Below are positions 1 to 8,976 of a DNA stretch of 64,000 nt, piece after piece. The DNA is from Halomonas sp. HAL1 (lineage in GTDB: Bacteria; Pseudomonadota; Gammaproteobacteria; Pseudomonadales; Halomonadaceae). The notes under the pieces are model-generated. The model ran no database searches and was not told the origin of the DNA. It saw only the letters and a program-made list of their open reading frames with translations. Every line of letters starts with the position of its first letter. The stretch's first letter is position 1. The translations under genes were made by a program, and so were the position numbers. The DNA lies in assembly GCF_030544485.1 (NCBI RefSeq), contig NZ_CP130610.1, positions 620,001-684,000 of the forward strand, read 5' to 3'.

Positions 1-1
1 C

Positions 2-388
2 AATGACAAGCGCATGCGTGTTAGCAAGCCGACCGCCATCAGCGGTACGCGCATGGCCATGAGCCTGCCGGAAGTTTGGCTGCGTCCGCGTAATTTGCCT
101 GCCTATCTAACCGTTTCACAGCAGCTTGCCCCACAGGTAGAAAACCTGCTGGCAACAGGCTGTGGGTTGCTGGATTTGTGTGAGTTAGCCACTGGGCGAG
201 TGGACAGTGCTTTCGTGCTCGGCTTGGAAGAGCAGGACATGCTGGTAGGCACCCTGTTCCTGAAAGAGTCAGGCGCCTTGATGGGCACGCCGGATGGCCA
301 GCCCTCGGTGAAAGTGGAAGGGCAGTTAATGGCTGCTGGGCCGCGTCTTTATAAAGCACTGATCAAGCAGCTAACGCCACACTTTTAA
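2..388 (+). CDS. suhB: Inositol monophosphatase family protein (SuhB-like), C-terminal part
   Basis: Open from the window edge, so the N-terminus with the first metal-binding motifs lies outside. The visible 128 residues fit the C-terminal half of inositol-1-monophosphatases: a segment resembling the 'GCGLLDLCELATGRVDSAF' region followed by 'LGLEEQDMLVGTLFLKESG', corresponding to the family's W-D-x-A-A-G block, here with E-Q-D-M in that position. Members dephosphorylate inositol monophosphate; SuhB also acts with ribosomal antitermination complexes. A bidirectional terminator follows 40 bases downstream and separates it from the convergent sec operon. Identity is judged from the C-terminal half only; another phosphatase of the same superfamily (e.g. 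CysQ) is possible. Confidence 0.75.
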   Translation, partial: NDKRMRVSKPTAISGTRMAMSLPEVWLRPRNLPAYLTVSQQLAPQVENLLATGCGLLDLCELATGRVDSAFVLGLEEQDMLVGTLFLKESGALMGTPDGQPSVKVEGQLMAAGPRLYKALIKQLTPHF

Positions 389-429
389 GCAGCAATGCTG
401 AGCTTTTAAAGATAAAAGCTGTAAAGATG

Positions 430-467
430 AAAAAAGCCCCTGCTGGTAACCCAGCAGGGGCTTTTTT
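430..467. terminator. Bidirectional Rho-independent terminator
   Basis: An 11-bp perfect GC-rich stem (436-446 with 451-461, loop TAAC) is preceded by A6 and followed by T6-7, so it works in both directions. It lies between the convergent suhB-like gene and secF. Confidence 0.95.
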
Positions 468-501
468 GTCGGCTAAAGAAGCCATCTAAATGGACGAGCC
501 G

Positions 502-1428
502 TTAAGGCAACTCCTCCTCTTCTTCATCAAGCTCTTTCTTGGTGGGAATCAAATCTTCCCGCGACAGCTTCAGCGGTAGCAGCAGCGCCGCGGCAATATA
601 GATAGAAGAGAACGTACCCACGACGATGCCGACCAGCAGCGCAATGGCAAAGTTCTCAATCATATCCCCGCCCAGCAGCAGTAGCGCAAGCAGCACCAGA
701 ATAGTGGTGCCCGAGGTTGCGAGGGTGCGCGAGAGCGTGGCGTTAATCGCTTCGTTGAAGATCTGCGGCATATCGTCGATGCGCGAGGTGCGGATGGCCT
801 CGCGCACACGGTCATAAACCACGATGGTATCGTTCAACGAGTAGCCGATAACCGCTAGGATTGCTGCGAGCACGGTGAGGTCGAAATCGAGCTGAAACAG
901 CGCGAAAACGCCCACCACAATGATCACGTCATGCAGCAGTGCCAGCAGTGCGCCAATCGCAAACTTGTACTGAAAGCGGAAGGCCACGTAGAGCATCACC
1001 ACGCCAAGGGCCACCAGCAGGCCCAGGCCGCTTTGATCGCGGAGTTGGTCACCGACTTGGGAGCCAACAAACTCAGAGCGCACTAGATTGACCGTATCGC
1101 CATCATTACGCAGCAAGTTGACGACTTCGCCACCGACATCGGCATCAAACGCTTGTTGTAAGCGGATCAATACTTCTGTTGACGCCCCAAAGGTCTGCAC
1201 GGAGACATCTTGGAAACCGCTCTCTTCAAGCAGCACACGAATAGCATCAAGTGAGGGCGCAGCGCCATAACGCACCTCAACCAATGTACCGCCGGTGAAA
1301 TCCAGCCCCAGGTTGAGCTGCTGGAACAGAATGGCGCCAATCGACACGACCAAAAGCAAAGCAGAGACGACAAACGCGATATTGCGTCGTCCCATAAAGT
1401 CGATTTGCAGGTGTGATAGGGGTTTCAT
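502..1428 (-). CDS. secF: Protein translocase subunit SecF
   Basis: 308-residue inner-membrane protein that works with SecD and YajC to use the proton motive force in late steps of Sec-dependent export. It shows the first membrane helix near residues 18-38, then the conserved 'LGLDFTGGTLVEVRY' motif at the start of the periplasmic domain, and five C-terminal helices with the 'GYSLNDTIVVYDRVRE' motif. The ATG at 1428 is preferred because AGAGG lies five bases upstream; a GTG six bases further up is also in frame. The tail is strongly acidic (EEEEELP), as often seen in halophiles. Last gene of yajC-secD-secF. Confidence 0.97.
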   Translation of the reverse strand: MKPLSHLQIDFMGRRNIAFVVSALLLVVSIGAILFQQLNLGLDFTGGTLVEVRYGAAPSLDAIRVLLEESGFQDVSVQTFGASTEVLIRLQQAFDADVGGEVVNLLRNDGDTVNLVRSEFVGSQVGDQLRDQSGLGLLVALGVVMLYVAFRFQYKFAIGALLALLHDVIIVVGVFALFQLDFDLTVLAAILAVIGYSLNDTIVVYDRVREAIRTSRIDDMPQIFNEAINATLSRTLATSGTTILVLLALLLLGGDMIENFAIALLVGIVVGTFSSIYIAAALLLPLKLSREDLIPTKKELDEEEEELP

Positions 1429-1462
1429 TACCACCTCTTAAGTTCTGGGCTAAGCACGTGGA

Positions 1463-3316
1463 TTAGATCCACAGCTTTTTGACGGGTTTGCTGCCATAGA
1501 ACAAGTTGACCATGGCGCGAGTCACCATCAGAGCGGTGAACAGCGACGTCAAAATGCCGATAGAGAGCGTGACGGCAAACCCTTTCACCGGGCCGGAGCC
1601 AATCGAGAACAGGATAACGGCCACCAGCAGCGTGGTGATATTGGCGTCGACGATGGAGGTGAAGGCGCGCTCATAACCGGCTTGAATCGCCTGTTGCACC
1701 GACATGCCGTTGCGCAGCTCTTCGCGTATTCGCTCAAAGATCAGCACGTTGGCATCGACCGCCATGCCCAGCGTCAACACGATACCGGCAATACCCGGCA
1801 GCGTTAGCGTGGCGCCCAGCATTGACATCACCGCGACCAGCAGCGTTAAGTTCAGCGCCAGGGCAATGTTGGCAAACACGCCAAACACCTTGTAACGCAC
1901 CAGCATGAACAGCACGACCAGCAGCAGACCGATCTGCACCGAGAGCAAACCGCGTTCAATATTCTCAGCGCCCAGGCTTGGCCCAATCGTGCGCTCTTGC
2001 ACGAAGTAGATGGGGGCTGCAAGGGAACCCGAACGCAGCAGTAGCGCAAGTTCAGCGGCTTCTGTCGGCGAGTCCAGACCGGTGATCCGGAAGCTGTTAC
2101 CCAGGGCGCTTTGAATCGTTGCCAGACTGATTAGGCCGCGCTCAACATAGGGTTCGCGCTCAATGGTTTCTTCACCCGTTTCCGGGTCGGTCACCACGGT
2201 ATCTTCGCTCTTGTGCTCAATGAACAGCACCGCCATGTTGCGACCAATGTTGGTGCGCGTCGCGCGGTTCATCAGCGTACCGCCGGTGCCATCCAGGTCA
2301 ATATTGACCTGAGGACGGCCATTTTCATCGAAACTGTTGCTGGCACTGGAAACGCTATCACCGGTAATGATCACATCGCGCATTAGCTCAGCGGTGCGCG
2401 CAGGCTCGTTACGAAACGTTAGGGTTTCTGTTTCGTTTTCCGGGGTGTCGGGGCGGGCTTCCAGGCGGAATTCCAGATTGGCCGTTGCGCCTACAATGCG
2501 CTTGGCGGCCACGGTGTCTTGAATGCCGGGAAGTTCGACCACGATTTGGTTGGGCCCCTGGCGCTGCACCATGGGCTCTGCCACGCCCAGTTCATTGACC
2601 CGGTTGCGTAGGGTGGTCAAGTTCTGGTTGATCGCGTAATCCTGAATTTCGCTGACCGACTGATCGCTAAGCGTCATTACCAGCGTTGAAGCGCGGCCAT
2701 CGCCTTCGCTGCTGTATTCAAACTCAGGAAAGTCGCGGCTAATCAGGCTGCGGGCTGTGTCGCGGTCTTCGGTGCTGGCGAAATCGATCGAAAGCGAACG
2801 CTCTTCCACCTCAGTATTGCGGTAGCGGATACGCTCACCACGTAGCAGTTCACGCATGGCACTGCCGTTGACTTCCAGGCGCTGGGTTAGCGCGGCGTCC
2901 ATATCTACTTCCAGCAGGAAGTGCACGCCACCGCGCAAATCAAGACCTAACGTCATGGGGGAAGCAGAGAATGCCTGTAGCCACTCCGGCGTTGCTTCAG
3001 CAAGGTTTAGCGCTACCGTTGCCTCATCGCCTAAAAGGTCGGCGGCAATGTCGCGTGCGGGCAGTTGATCATCGTCTTGGCGCAAACGAATGAGCCACTG
3101 ACCGTTCTCTTCTTCGAGCGCTTTGATCGCAATGCCGTTTTCGCTGAGCGCGGTTTCAACACGGTCTATCTGTTGCTCATTCAGCGAATCGCCTTGGGCG
3201 CTGCTGATTTGAATAGCGGGATCTTCGGGGAACAGATTGGGAAGCGAGTAGATAAGGCCAACCACCAGGACGACCAGTATCAGCAGATACTTCCACAGGG
3301 GGTAACGGTTGAGCAT
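1463..3316 (-). CDS. secD: Protein translocase subunit SecD
   Basis: 617 residues starting MLNRYPLWKYLL, close to the 615 of E. coli SecD. The N-terminal helix (about 9-25) is followed by a large periplasmic region with the conserved 'LGLDLRGGVHFLLEVD' motif around 123-138 and by the C-terminal five-helix block containing 'AVDANVLIFERIREEL'. In-frame codons upstream of the chosen ATG (to 3388) run through the yajC-secD spacer and lack family similarity, so they are not counted. Forms SecDF-YajC, which pulls substrates through SecYEG from the periplasmic side. Co-transcribed with yajC upstream and secF 35 bases downstream. Confidence 0.97.
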   Translation of the reverse strand: MLNRYPLWKYLLILVVLVVGLIYSLPNLFPEDPAIQISSAQGDSLNEQQIDRVETALSENGIAIKALEEENGQWLIRLRQDDDQLPARDIAADLLGDEATVALNLAEATPEWLQAFSASPMTLGLDLRGGVHFLLEVDMDAALTQRLEVNGSAMRELLRGERIRYRNTEVEERSLSIDFASTEDRDTARSLISRDFPEFEYSSEGDGRASTLVMTLSDQSVSEIQDYAINQNLTTLRNRVNELGVAEPMVQRQGPNQIVVELPGIQDTVAAKRIVGATANLEFRLEARPDTPENETETLTFRNEPARTAELMRDVIITGDSVSSASNSFDENGRPQVNIDLDGTGGTLMNRATRTNIGRNMAVLFIEHKSEDTVVTDPETGEETIEREPYVERGLISLATIQSALGNSFRITGLDSPTEAAELALLLRSGSLAAPIYFVQERTIGPSLGAENIERGLLSVQIGLLLVVLFMLVRYKVFGVFANIALALNLTLLVAVMSMLGATLTLPGIAGIVLTLGMAVDANVLIFERIREELRNGMSVQQAIQAGYERAFTSIVDANITTLLVAVILFSIGSGPVKGFAVTLSIGILTSLFTALMVTRAMVNLFYGSKPVKKLWI

Positions 3317-3400
3317 GCAAGCCCTGCCTTCAATTACAAACGGAATGCTGTGCACGGACTCGCCGTGCACAGCAAAGTTCACCATCATTTATACCATGTC

Positions 3401-3438
3401 ACCCCTGCCGGGGTGGCTGGCACTGGCTCGGCAGGGGT
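3401..3438. other. Stem-loop in the yajC-secD spacer
   Basis: A 10-bp inverted repeat (ACCCCTGCCG at 3401-3410 with CGGCAGGGGT at 3429-3438) lies between yajC and secD. No U-tract follows, so it is more likely an mRNA processing or stability element than a terminator. Confidence 0.55.
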
Positions 3439-3448
3439 AATGCAAGGT

Positions 3449-3775
3449 TTAGATGGACTTGATGGTGCCTTTAGGCAGTACGGCGGCAACGGCGTTCTTC
3501 TGCACGTTAACTTCGGTGCCTTCAGAGATCTCGATGGTCAGGAACTCGTCGCTCACCTTAGTGATACGACCCACCAAACCGCCACCAATGACGATCTCAT
3601 CGCCTTTGTCCAGATTGGTGACTAGCTGCTTGTGCTGCTTAGCGCGTTTGGCTTGCGGGCGCCACAACAGGAAGTAGAAAATCAGCACGAAGCCGACCAG
3701 CATGACGATTTGCGCAATACCACCGCCAGCGGCGGCTTCTTGGGCATGGGCTGGTGAGATGAAGAAATCCAGCAT
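3449..3775 (-). CDS. yajC: Preprotein translocase subunit YajC
   Basis: 108-residue single-span inner-membrane protein. An N-terminal stretch including 'PAHAQEAAAGGG' precedes one hydrophobic helix (about 20-40, 'IAQIVMLVGFVLIFYFLLW'), and the conserved 'RPQAKRAKQHKQLVTNLDKGDEIVIGGGLVGRI' follows. First gene of the translocase trio; AGGAGC stands upstream of the ATG. YajC binds SecDF and is also found with the AcrB efflux pump in E. coli. Confidence 0.97.
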   Translation of the reverse strand: MLDFFISPAHAQEAAAGGGIAQIVMLVGFVLIFYFLLWRPQAKRAKQHKQLVTNLDKGDEIVIGGGLVGRITKVSDEFLTIEISEGTEVNVQKNAVAAVLPKGTIKSI

Positions 3776-3881
3776 TGTAGAGAGCTCCTGAGTTAGAAAA
3801 AGTTTAGGTTTTTAAAGGCTTAGTTATAAAAGCTTGGTTGTTAAAAGCTTGGTGCAAAAAAACATAGTCGAACAGTTTAAA

Positions 3882-3901
3882 CCACGCGCCAAGGCGCGTG
3901 G
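3882..3901 (-). terminator. Hairpin downstream of tgt
   Basis: Nine-bp perfect stem (CCACGCGCC / GGCGCGTGG) with a two-base centre, 18 bases beyond the tgt stop. On the minus strand it is followed by TTTAAAC, a weak U-tract, so it is a probable but inefficient terminator. Confidence 0.55.
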
Positions 3902-3919
3902 CGATTAATTCGCTAGATT

Positions 3920-5068
<1,149 letters not shown>

Positions 5069-5131
5069 TTAATCTCGTTCGTTTGGCGCGACTGGAGCAG
5101 GGCAAACAGGGCAACAATCAGCAGTCAATAT

Positions 5132-6163
5132 CTAGCGGGTCAGCAGCATGGCGTCGCCATAGCTAAAGAACGCATAGCGCTCGGCCACTGCCCGTTGGTA
5201 GGCGTGCATGATGGTGTCGTAGCCCACAAAGGAGGACACCAGCATCAACAGTGTCGATTCAGGCAAATGGAAGTTGGTAATTAAAGCATCCACGCAGCGC
5301 CACTGGTAACCGGGATAGATAAAAATATCGGTATCGCCACTATAAGGCGCGATCTGCCCATCGCTACTTTTCATGCAGGCGCTTTCCAGGCAGCGCACGC
5401 TGGTGGTGCCTACAGCGATCACTCGCTTGCCAGCCGCTAGGGTCTCGCGCACTTGCTGGCAGGTGGCTTCCGTGACCTCAATCCACTCGCTGTGCATATG
5501 GTGTTCAAGGATGTTATCGACGCGCACCGGCTGAAAAGTGCCCGCGCCCACGTGCAGGGTGACAAAGGCACGGTTAATGCCTTTATCGGCAAGGGCATCC
5601 AACAGCGGCTGATCAAAATGCAGCCCGGCGGTCGGCGCCGCCACTGCGCCGTCACGCCGGGCATAGACCGTTTGGTAGCGCTCACGGTCGCTGAGTTCGT
5701 CTTCGCGGGTAATGTAAGGCGGCAGTGGCATATGCCCGTGCTTTTCAAGCAGCGCGATCATCGGCGTATCGCCTAAAAAGTGCAGCTCGAACAGCGCGTC
5801 ACGGCGGCCTTCTACAATAGCGTGAACATCGCCCTCGAAAATCAGCTCGGTACCAGGCTTGGGCGATTTACTCGAGCGTATATGCGCCAAGCCACGGTGA
5901 GCATCCAGCGGGCGCTCCAGCAGCATCTCCACCTTGCCGCCGCTGGCCTTATGGCCGTGCAGGCGCGCCGGAATCACGCGGGTGTCGTTAAACACCAATA
6001 GGTCGCCGGGCTCAAGAAGCTCAAGCAGATCAGGAAAGCGGCGATGTTCCAACGCGCCGCTCTGGCCATCCACGCACAGCAACCGGCAGTCGCTACGTTG
6101 TTCAGAAGGGTAGCGAGCAATTAATTCGTCGGGTAGCTCGTAATGAAAATCCGCGCGCTGCAT
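5132..6163 (-). CDS. queA: S-adenosylmethionine:tRNA ribosyltransferase-isomerase
   Basis: 343 residues, typical for QueA, starting [19 protein letters not shown]. It transfers and isomerises the ribosyl moiety of SAM onto preQ1-tRNA to give epoxyqueuosine. Conserved blocks include '[11 protein letters not shown]', 'PTAGLHFD' and '[17 protein letters not shown]'. First gene of the queA-tgt pair, with about 90 bases between them; it diverges from the tRNA-Leu gene. Confidence 0.97.
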   Translation of the reverse strand: MQRADFHYELPDELIARYPSEQRSDCRLLCVDGQSGALEHRRFPDLLELLEPGDLLVFNDTRVIPARLHGHKASGGKVEMLLERPLDAHRGLAHIRSSKSPKPGTELIFEGDVHAIVEGRRDALFELHFLGDTPMIALLEKHGHMPLPPYITREDELSDRERYQTVYARRDGAVAAPTAGLHFDQPLLDALADKGINRAFVTLHVGAGTFQPVRVDNILEHHMHSEWIEVTEATCQQVRETLAAGKRVIAVGTTSVRCLESACMKSSDGQIAPYSGDTDIFIYPGYQWRCVDALITNFHLPESTLLMLVSSFVGYDTIMHAYQRAVAERYAFFSYGDAMLLTR

Positions 6164-6238
6164 GGCGTATAACTCTTAACGTTGATCAAACAGGCGGCAT
6201 AGGATAGCGCTTTGGCTGCATAAAGTCAGTCAATGTGA

Positions 6239-6266
6239 TTGACCTACCTCGAAATTTACGTATACT
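6239..6266 (+). promoter_or_regulatory. Sigma-70-type promoter of tRNA-Leu
   Basis: TTGACC (6239-6244) and TATACT (6261-6266), 16 bases apart, with the tRNA beginning 12 bases after the -10 box. A GC-rich segment follows the -10 box, as in stringently controlled stable-RNA promoters. Confidence 0.75.
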
Positions 6267-6277
6267 ACGCACGCATT

Positions 6278-6364
6278 GCCGGTATGGCGGAATTGGTAGA
6301 CGCAGCGGATTCAAAATCCGCCGCCTTTACGGGTGTGCCAGTTCGAGTCTGGCTACCGGCACCA
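6278..6364 (+). tRNA. tRNA-Leu (CAA anticodon)
   Basis: Complete cloverleaf of 87 bases with encoded CCA. The acceptor stem GCCGGTA pairs with TACCGGC, the anticodon stem GCGGA/TCCGC encloses loop TTCAAAA giving anticodon CAA, a long class II variable arm is present, and the T-loop reads GTTCGAGTC. Its last 55 bases (6310-6364) are repeated exactly at 8816-8870, marking it as the attachment site of an integrated element. Confidence 0.97.
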
Positions 6365-6378
6365 AACATTAAAAATCA

Positions 6379-6401
6379 GGCGCTTAGGCGCCTTTTTTTG
6401 T
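6379..6401 (+). terminator. Terminator of tRNA-Leu
   Basis: AGGCGC-TTAG-GCGCCT hairpin followed by T7, 15 bases after the tRNA. A diverged copy (GCAC-TTAG-GTGC plus T7) follows the duplicated tRNA 3' end near 8881. Confidence 0.85.
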
Positions 6402-6613
6402 GCCTGTCATTTGAGTTTTCCTCTCCTGAATGTCTGAAACTGTCCACTTTTTGTCCACCTCGGTTTTCGAGGCTTACTGCATAGCGTTGACTAGCTATGC
6501 TTAGTTCTAACTGCAGCACTGTAGCTTCTAGGCTACTATTTTTGCTTAGATGTATTTATGCGAGGCAGGCTGGCTAATGCTTTAGCCCATTCTCGCATCG
6601 TGAGGGTGAAAAA

Positions 6614-6889
6614 ATGAAAAGCCATGATGATGCTGTGATTACAATGCTTCGAGAAGACCCTGATATGGCTATCGATTATTTACGCACCGCTTTTGATGAG
6701 TTGGATGAGGAAGGCGGCGAAACGACCCTTCTTATGGCGCTCCGCCATGTGGTGAAGGCCCAAGGTGGAATGGCAGTCGTTGCTGAACGTGCCAAGCTAT
6801 CAAGAGAAAGCCTTTATCGTGCATTATCGCCTAAGGGTAACCCTACCTTGCGTACTATGACTGCCGTCATCAAAGCCACTGGCTTATGA
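6614..6889 (+). CDS. Putative addiction-module antidote (HI1420 family), orphan
   Basis: 91 residues. The N-terminal 'DPDMAIDYLRTAFDE' and C-terminal 'GGMAVVAERAKLSRESLYRALSPKGNPTLRTMTAVIKATGL' match the HI1420-type antitoxins, Xre-like HTH proteins that repress their own operon and neutralise a RelE/HigB-type toxin encoded just upstream. No toxin reading frame exists in the 249 bases upstream, nor directly downstream, so the gene is an orphan within the tRNA-Leu island. It may have decayed from a pair or serve as an anti-addiction or regulatory protein. Confidence 0.8.
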   Translation: MKSHDDAVITMLREDPDMAIDYLRTAFDELDEEGGETTLLMALRHVVKAQGGMAVVAERAKLSRESLYRALSPKGNPTLRTMTAVIKATGL

Positions 6890-6995
6890 CTTAACCCGGC
6901 AGGCTTCGTGAGCGAACCACTTAGAAGCCATGAGATAGAGAGGAAGCGCCGCGAAATTAAACAAACAGGGACGGGTACTAGCTAGGACAACGGAT

Positions 6996-7065
6996 TGTGG
7001 ATAGATGGTATTCAGGGGGAAGGCATTGTGGATAAGAACAGAAGGAAATAAAGCGTTGTGGATGA
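6996..7065. repeat. Three DnaA-box-like repeats at about 31-bp spacing
   Basis: TGTGGATAG (6996-7004), TGTGGATAA (7027-7035, an exact reverse-complement DnaA box) and TGTGGATGA (7057-7065) share orientation and lie 31 and 30 bp apart, about three helical turns. They occupy a 224-base noncoding gap just upstream of the DUF2726 gene. They could be a vestigial origin, a DnaA-titration cluster or chance. Confidence 0.5.
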
Positions 7066-7113
7066 TTAGTATTTAAAACGACGACTTAATAAATAAAAGA
7101 AGGGAATGATGGA

Positions 7114-7788
7114 ATGAATCCACTTATAGGCGTTGAAGATTTTTTTATTAAAACTGTTGTTTTTGTAATTATAGTCGCGTTATGTACAGCAATATTGCAA
7201 GGCTTGTTAAGCAAAAGAATAGTAGCTAAAAAGAGAAAAAATAAAGCGCGTAAACAATACGTAAACGCAATGAATTATAGGCGTGATGGCGTTGTAAGGG
7301 ACGTAAAAGAGGAAGTGGAAGATAAACGAATTGAAAAACTTAAAGAGAGTTATGAGAAAAAGGATAAAAATTATTCTGAAAAATTAATAATGGATGGCGG
7401 TGCATACGTAGCTAAAGCAAAAATGATGAGCGCATCAGAACAAGGCGTGTATAAAATTCTAGAAAAAGCCTATGGGGATAAGTATTACATCTTTTGCCAA
7501 GTAAGGGTTGTGGATATAGTTCAGCCAAATATCACTAAATATCAGACGTGGACAAAAGAGTATAAGTCTCTCTTTTGGCAAATATCACAATGGCACTTTG
7601 ATTATGTCATGTGTGATAAAAGTAGTTTTAGTATATTTTGTGCGCTTGAGCTTGATGACGCAAGCCATGAGAGAGCCGATAGAGTGAAAAGAGACCGTAT
7701 TTTAAATGCAGTATGTAAAGATGCTGGTGTTGTTTTAAAGAGAATGAAGTTAAATCATGAAAGTAAGAGAGTAGAGGTTATCTCTTGA
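7114..7788 (+). CDS. DUF2726 domain protein with N-terminal membrane anchor
   Basis: 224 residues. A hydrophobic segment at about 12-32 is followed by a highly charged linker (Lys/Arg/Glu-rich, about 35-90). The DUF2726-like domain then begins at 'KAKMMSASEQGVYKILEKAYGDKYYIFCQVRVVDIV' and ends with 'CALELDDASHERADRVKRDRILNAVCKDAGVVLKRMKL'. This last block resembles the E-x-D ... R-D-x-x-x-N-x-x-x core of restriction-endonuclease-like folds (inference). It is markedly AT-rich compared with the flanking genes, pointing to transfer. The function of the family is not established. Confidence 0.75.
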   Translation: MNPLIGVEDFFIKTVVFVIIVALCTAILQGLLSKRIVAKKRKNKARKQYVNAMNYRRDGVVRDVKEEVEDKRIEKLKESYEKKDKNYSEKLIMDGGAYVAKAKMMSASEQGVYKILEKAYGDKYYIFCQVRVVDIVQPNITKYQTWTKEYKSLFWQISQWHFDYVMCDKSSFSIFCALELDDASHERADRVKRDRILNAVCKDAGVVLKRMKLNHESKRVEVIS

Positions 7789-7808
7789 TATGAAAAGATA
7801 ATGGCTGT

Positions 7809-8126
7809 TTAAGATACCTCAAGCTGTACATGCCCAGGTTTAGAGCGTGGGCGAGCTGGCCCCACCACAATGCGTACATCACGACCCAGGCGAGCGAGAG
7901 ACTCAAGCATCTTGAATTCGCTGATGCCCCGAAACTGGCCTTTAAGAAGGGCAGACACTTTAGGCTGAGACAGGCCAGTCAACTCGGAAACTTTGACATG
8001 CGTTAAACGGCGCTGCTTGATGACCTCACCGATCTTGGTAGCAAGCTGTGCTTTGATCAGCATTTCATCGGCATCATTGCTGTGGATATCGTCGTAGACG
8101 TTGCCGGTGCTTTCTTCATTGATCAT
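7809..8126 (-). CDS. Xre-family HTH protein (HigA-like), orphan
   Basis: 105 residues from the ATG at 8126. The helix-turn-helix sits at 'ATKIGEVIKQRRLTHVKVSELTGLSQPKVSALLKGQFRGIS', followed by 'FKMLESLARLGRDVRIVVGPARPRS', a layout typical of antitoxins paired with RelE/HigB toxins. The gene immediately upstream on the same strand, ending four bases before this start, encodes a secreted DUF4124 protein instead of a toxin. The upstream in-frame extension to 8162 overlaps that gene and is not used. Likely an orphan antitoxin or a simple repressor. Confidence 0.75.
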   Translation of the reverse strand: MINEESTGNVYDDIHSNDADEMLIKAQLATKIGEVIKQRRLTHVKVSELTGLSQPKVSALLKGQFRGISEFKMLESLARLGRDVRIVVGPARPRSKPGHVQLEVS

Positions 8127-8130
8127 ATAG

Positions 8131-8628
8131 TTAATTCCCTGAATAACTCGACACCTCACCATTGCAGATCCTCACCGAATGATGACCGTCCTGAAAAGGG
8201 CGACTTCCATCCCAATAGAGATAACGGCATAGGTTGCCACCAAAAGTGCGTGTGGATCTCCTCGAAGGCTGACCGAGAATACGAATGGCCTGGCTTTCAG
8301 TCATACCAGGAAGCACGATCCCCCTTGCTGCTGCACTCACCTCAGCATTTCGACGTTCAGTGCTCGATTGATAGGTGTTATTGCGGCTGTTGTAGCTAGG
8401 GCGTTGGAATTGCTGCGCAGGCTGATAAACACGCGAAGCAATAGGGCGGGTAGCCGGGGCAGGGATCGGCAGGGTTGATAACGTGCCGGTATTAGAACGT
8501 GGTGCAGCACCTTGCGAGCATGGAAAATCTTGAAAGGTGGTATGGCCACTAATGATGCACTTGTGGACATCAGCGCTGGCAGTGAGCGGGGAGAGCACCA
8601 GGAGAGCAAGCAAAGCGGCTTTTTTCAT
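8131..8628 (-). CDS. Secreted DUF4124-domain protein
   Basis: 165 residues with a clear signal peptide (MKKAALLALLVLSPLTASA, cleavage near 19). 'DVHKCIISGHTTFQDFPC' follows, matching the short Cys-containing DUF4124 motif of periplasmic proteins. A Ser/Asn/Gln-rich linker (about 55-95) leads to 'GIVLPGMTESQAIRILGQPSRRS', a small fold resembling SmpA/OmlA-like or 'GMTxxQV' outer-membrane assembly domains. It lies inside the tRNA-Leu mini-island, next to an Xre gene. Role unknown; a periplasmic location is well supported. Confidence 0.75.
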   Translation of the reverse strand: MKKAALLALLVLSPLTASADVHKCIISGHTTFQDFPCSQGAAPRSNTGTLSTLPIPAPATRPIASRVYQPAQQFQRPSYNSRNNTYQSSTERRNAEVSAAARGIVLPGMTESQAIRILGQPSRRSTRTFGGNLCRYLYWDGSRPFQDGHHSVRICNGEVSSYSGN

Positions 8629-8766
8629 CGCTCTAAACGCCTAACTTAAAATAGTCTTCTGATCCTAACAAAATATTGCCCTAAAGTGTCCACATTGAGA
8701 CAACAAAACTTTGCTCTAGCGAGCCAAAACGAGCATTTTACGAGGTTAAAAACCTTTAAAATCAAT

Positions 8767-8798
8767 CCAGTGTGCCAGTGTGCCAGTGTGCCAGTGTG
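8767..8798. repeat. Tandem repeat CCAGTGTG x4
   Basis: Four perfect copies of the 8-mer CCAGTGTG in tandem, ending 17 bases before the duplicated tRNA 3' end. Slippage or crossover-site remodelling at the island boundary could have produced it. Confidence 0.9.
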
Positions 8799-8815
8799 AG
8801 CCGGTGCGCTAAGGC

Positions 8816-8870
8816 TTCAAAATCCGCCGCCTTTACGGGTGTGCCAGTTCGAGTCTGGCTACCGGCACCA
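8816..8870 (+). repeat. Attachment-site copy of the tRNA-Leu 3' end
   Basis: Exact 55-bp duplicate of 6310-6364, covering anticodon loop to CCA. The 5' half of the tRNA is missing, so it is not a functional tRNA. It is the distal attachment site of the mini-island. Confidence 0.9.
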
Positions 8871-8976
8871 TCTTTAAAAAAAGCACTTAGGTGCCTTTTT
8901 TTGTGCCCGTCTTTTATGTTTTCTCTCTCCTAAATGCCTGCATGTGTCCACAAAGTGTCCACGTAGGTTCTGGCTT

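Larger units (their letters stand above)
6310..8870. mobile_element. Integrase-less mini-island at tRNA-Leu
   Basis: A 55-bp perfect direct repeat of the tRNA-Leu 3' end (6310-6364 and 8816-8870) brackets 2.45 kb. Sequences beyond both copies are also related: terminator, a C/T-rich stretch and paired TGTCCAC motifs. This is the usual footprint of tyrosine-recombinase integration with the tRNA rebuilt at one end. The content is two orphan HTH genes, a DUF2726 gene in AT-rich DNA, a DUF4124 gene and DnaA-box-like repeats. No integrase, excisionase or replication gene is visible, so it is either a remnant or a passively mobilised element. Confidence 0.75.

Noticed and set aside
8816..8870. Second tRNA-Leu gene
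   Set aside because: Only the 3' 55 bases are present; acceptor 5' strand and D-arm are missing.
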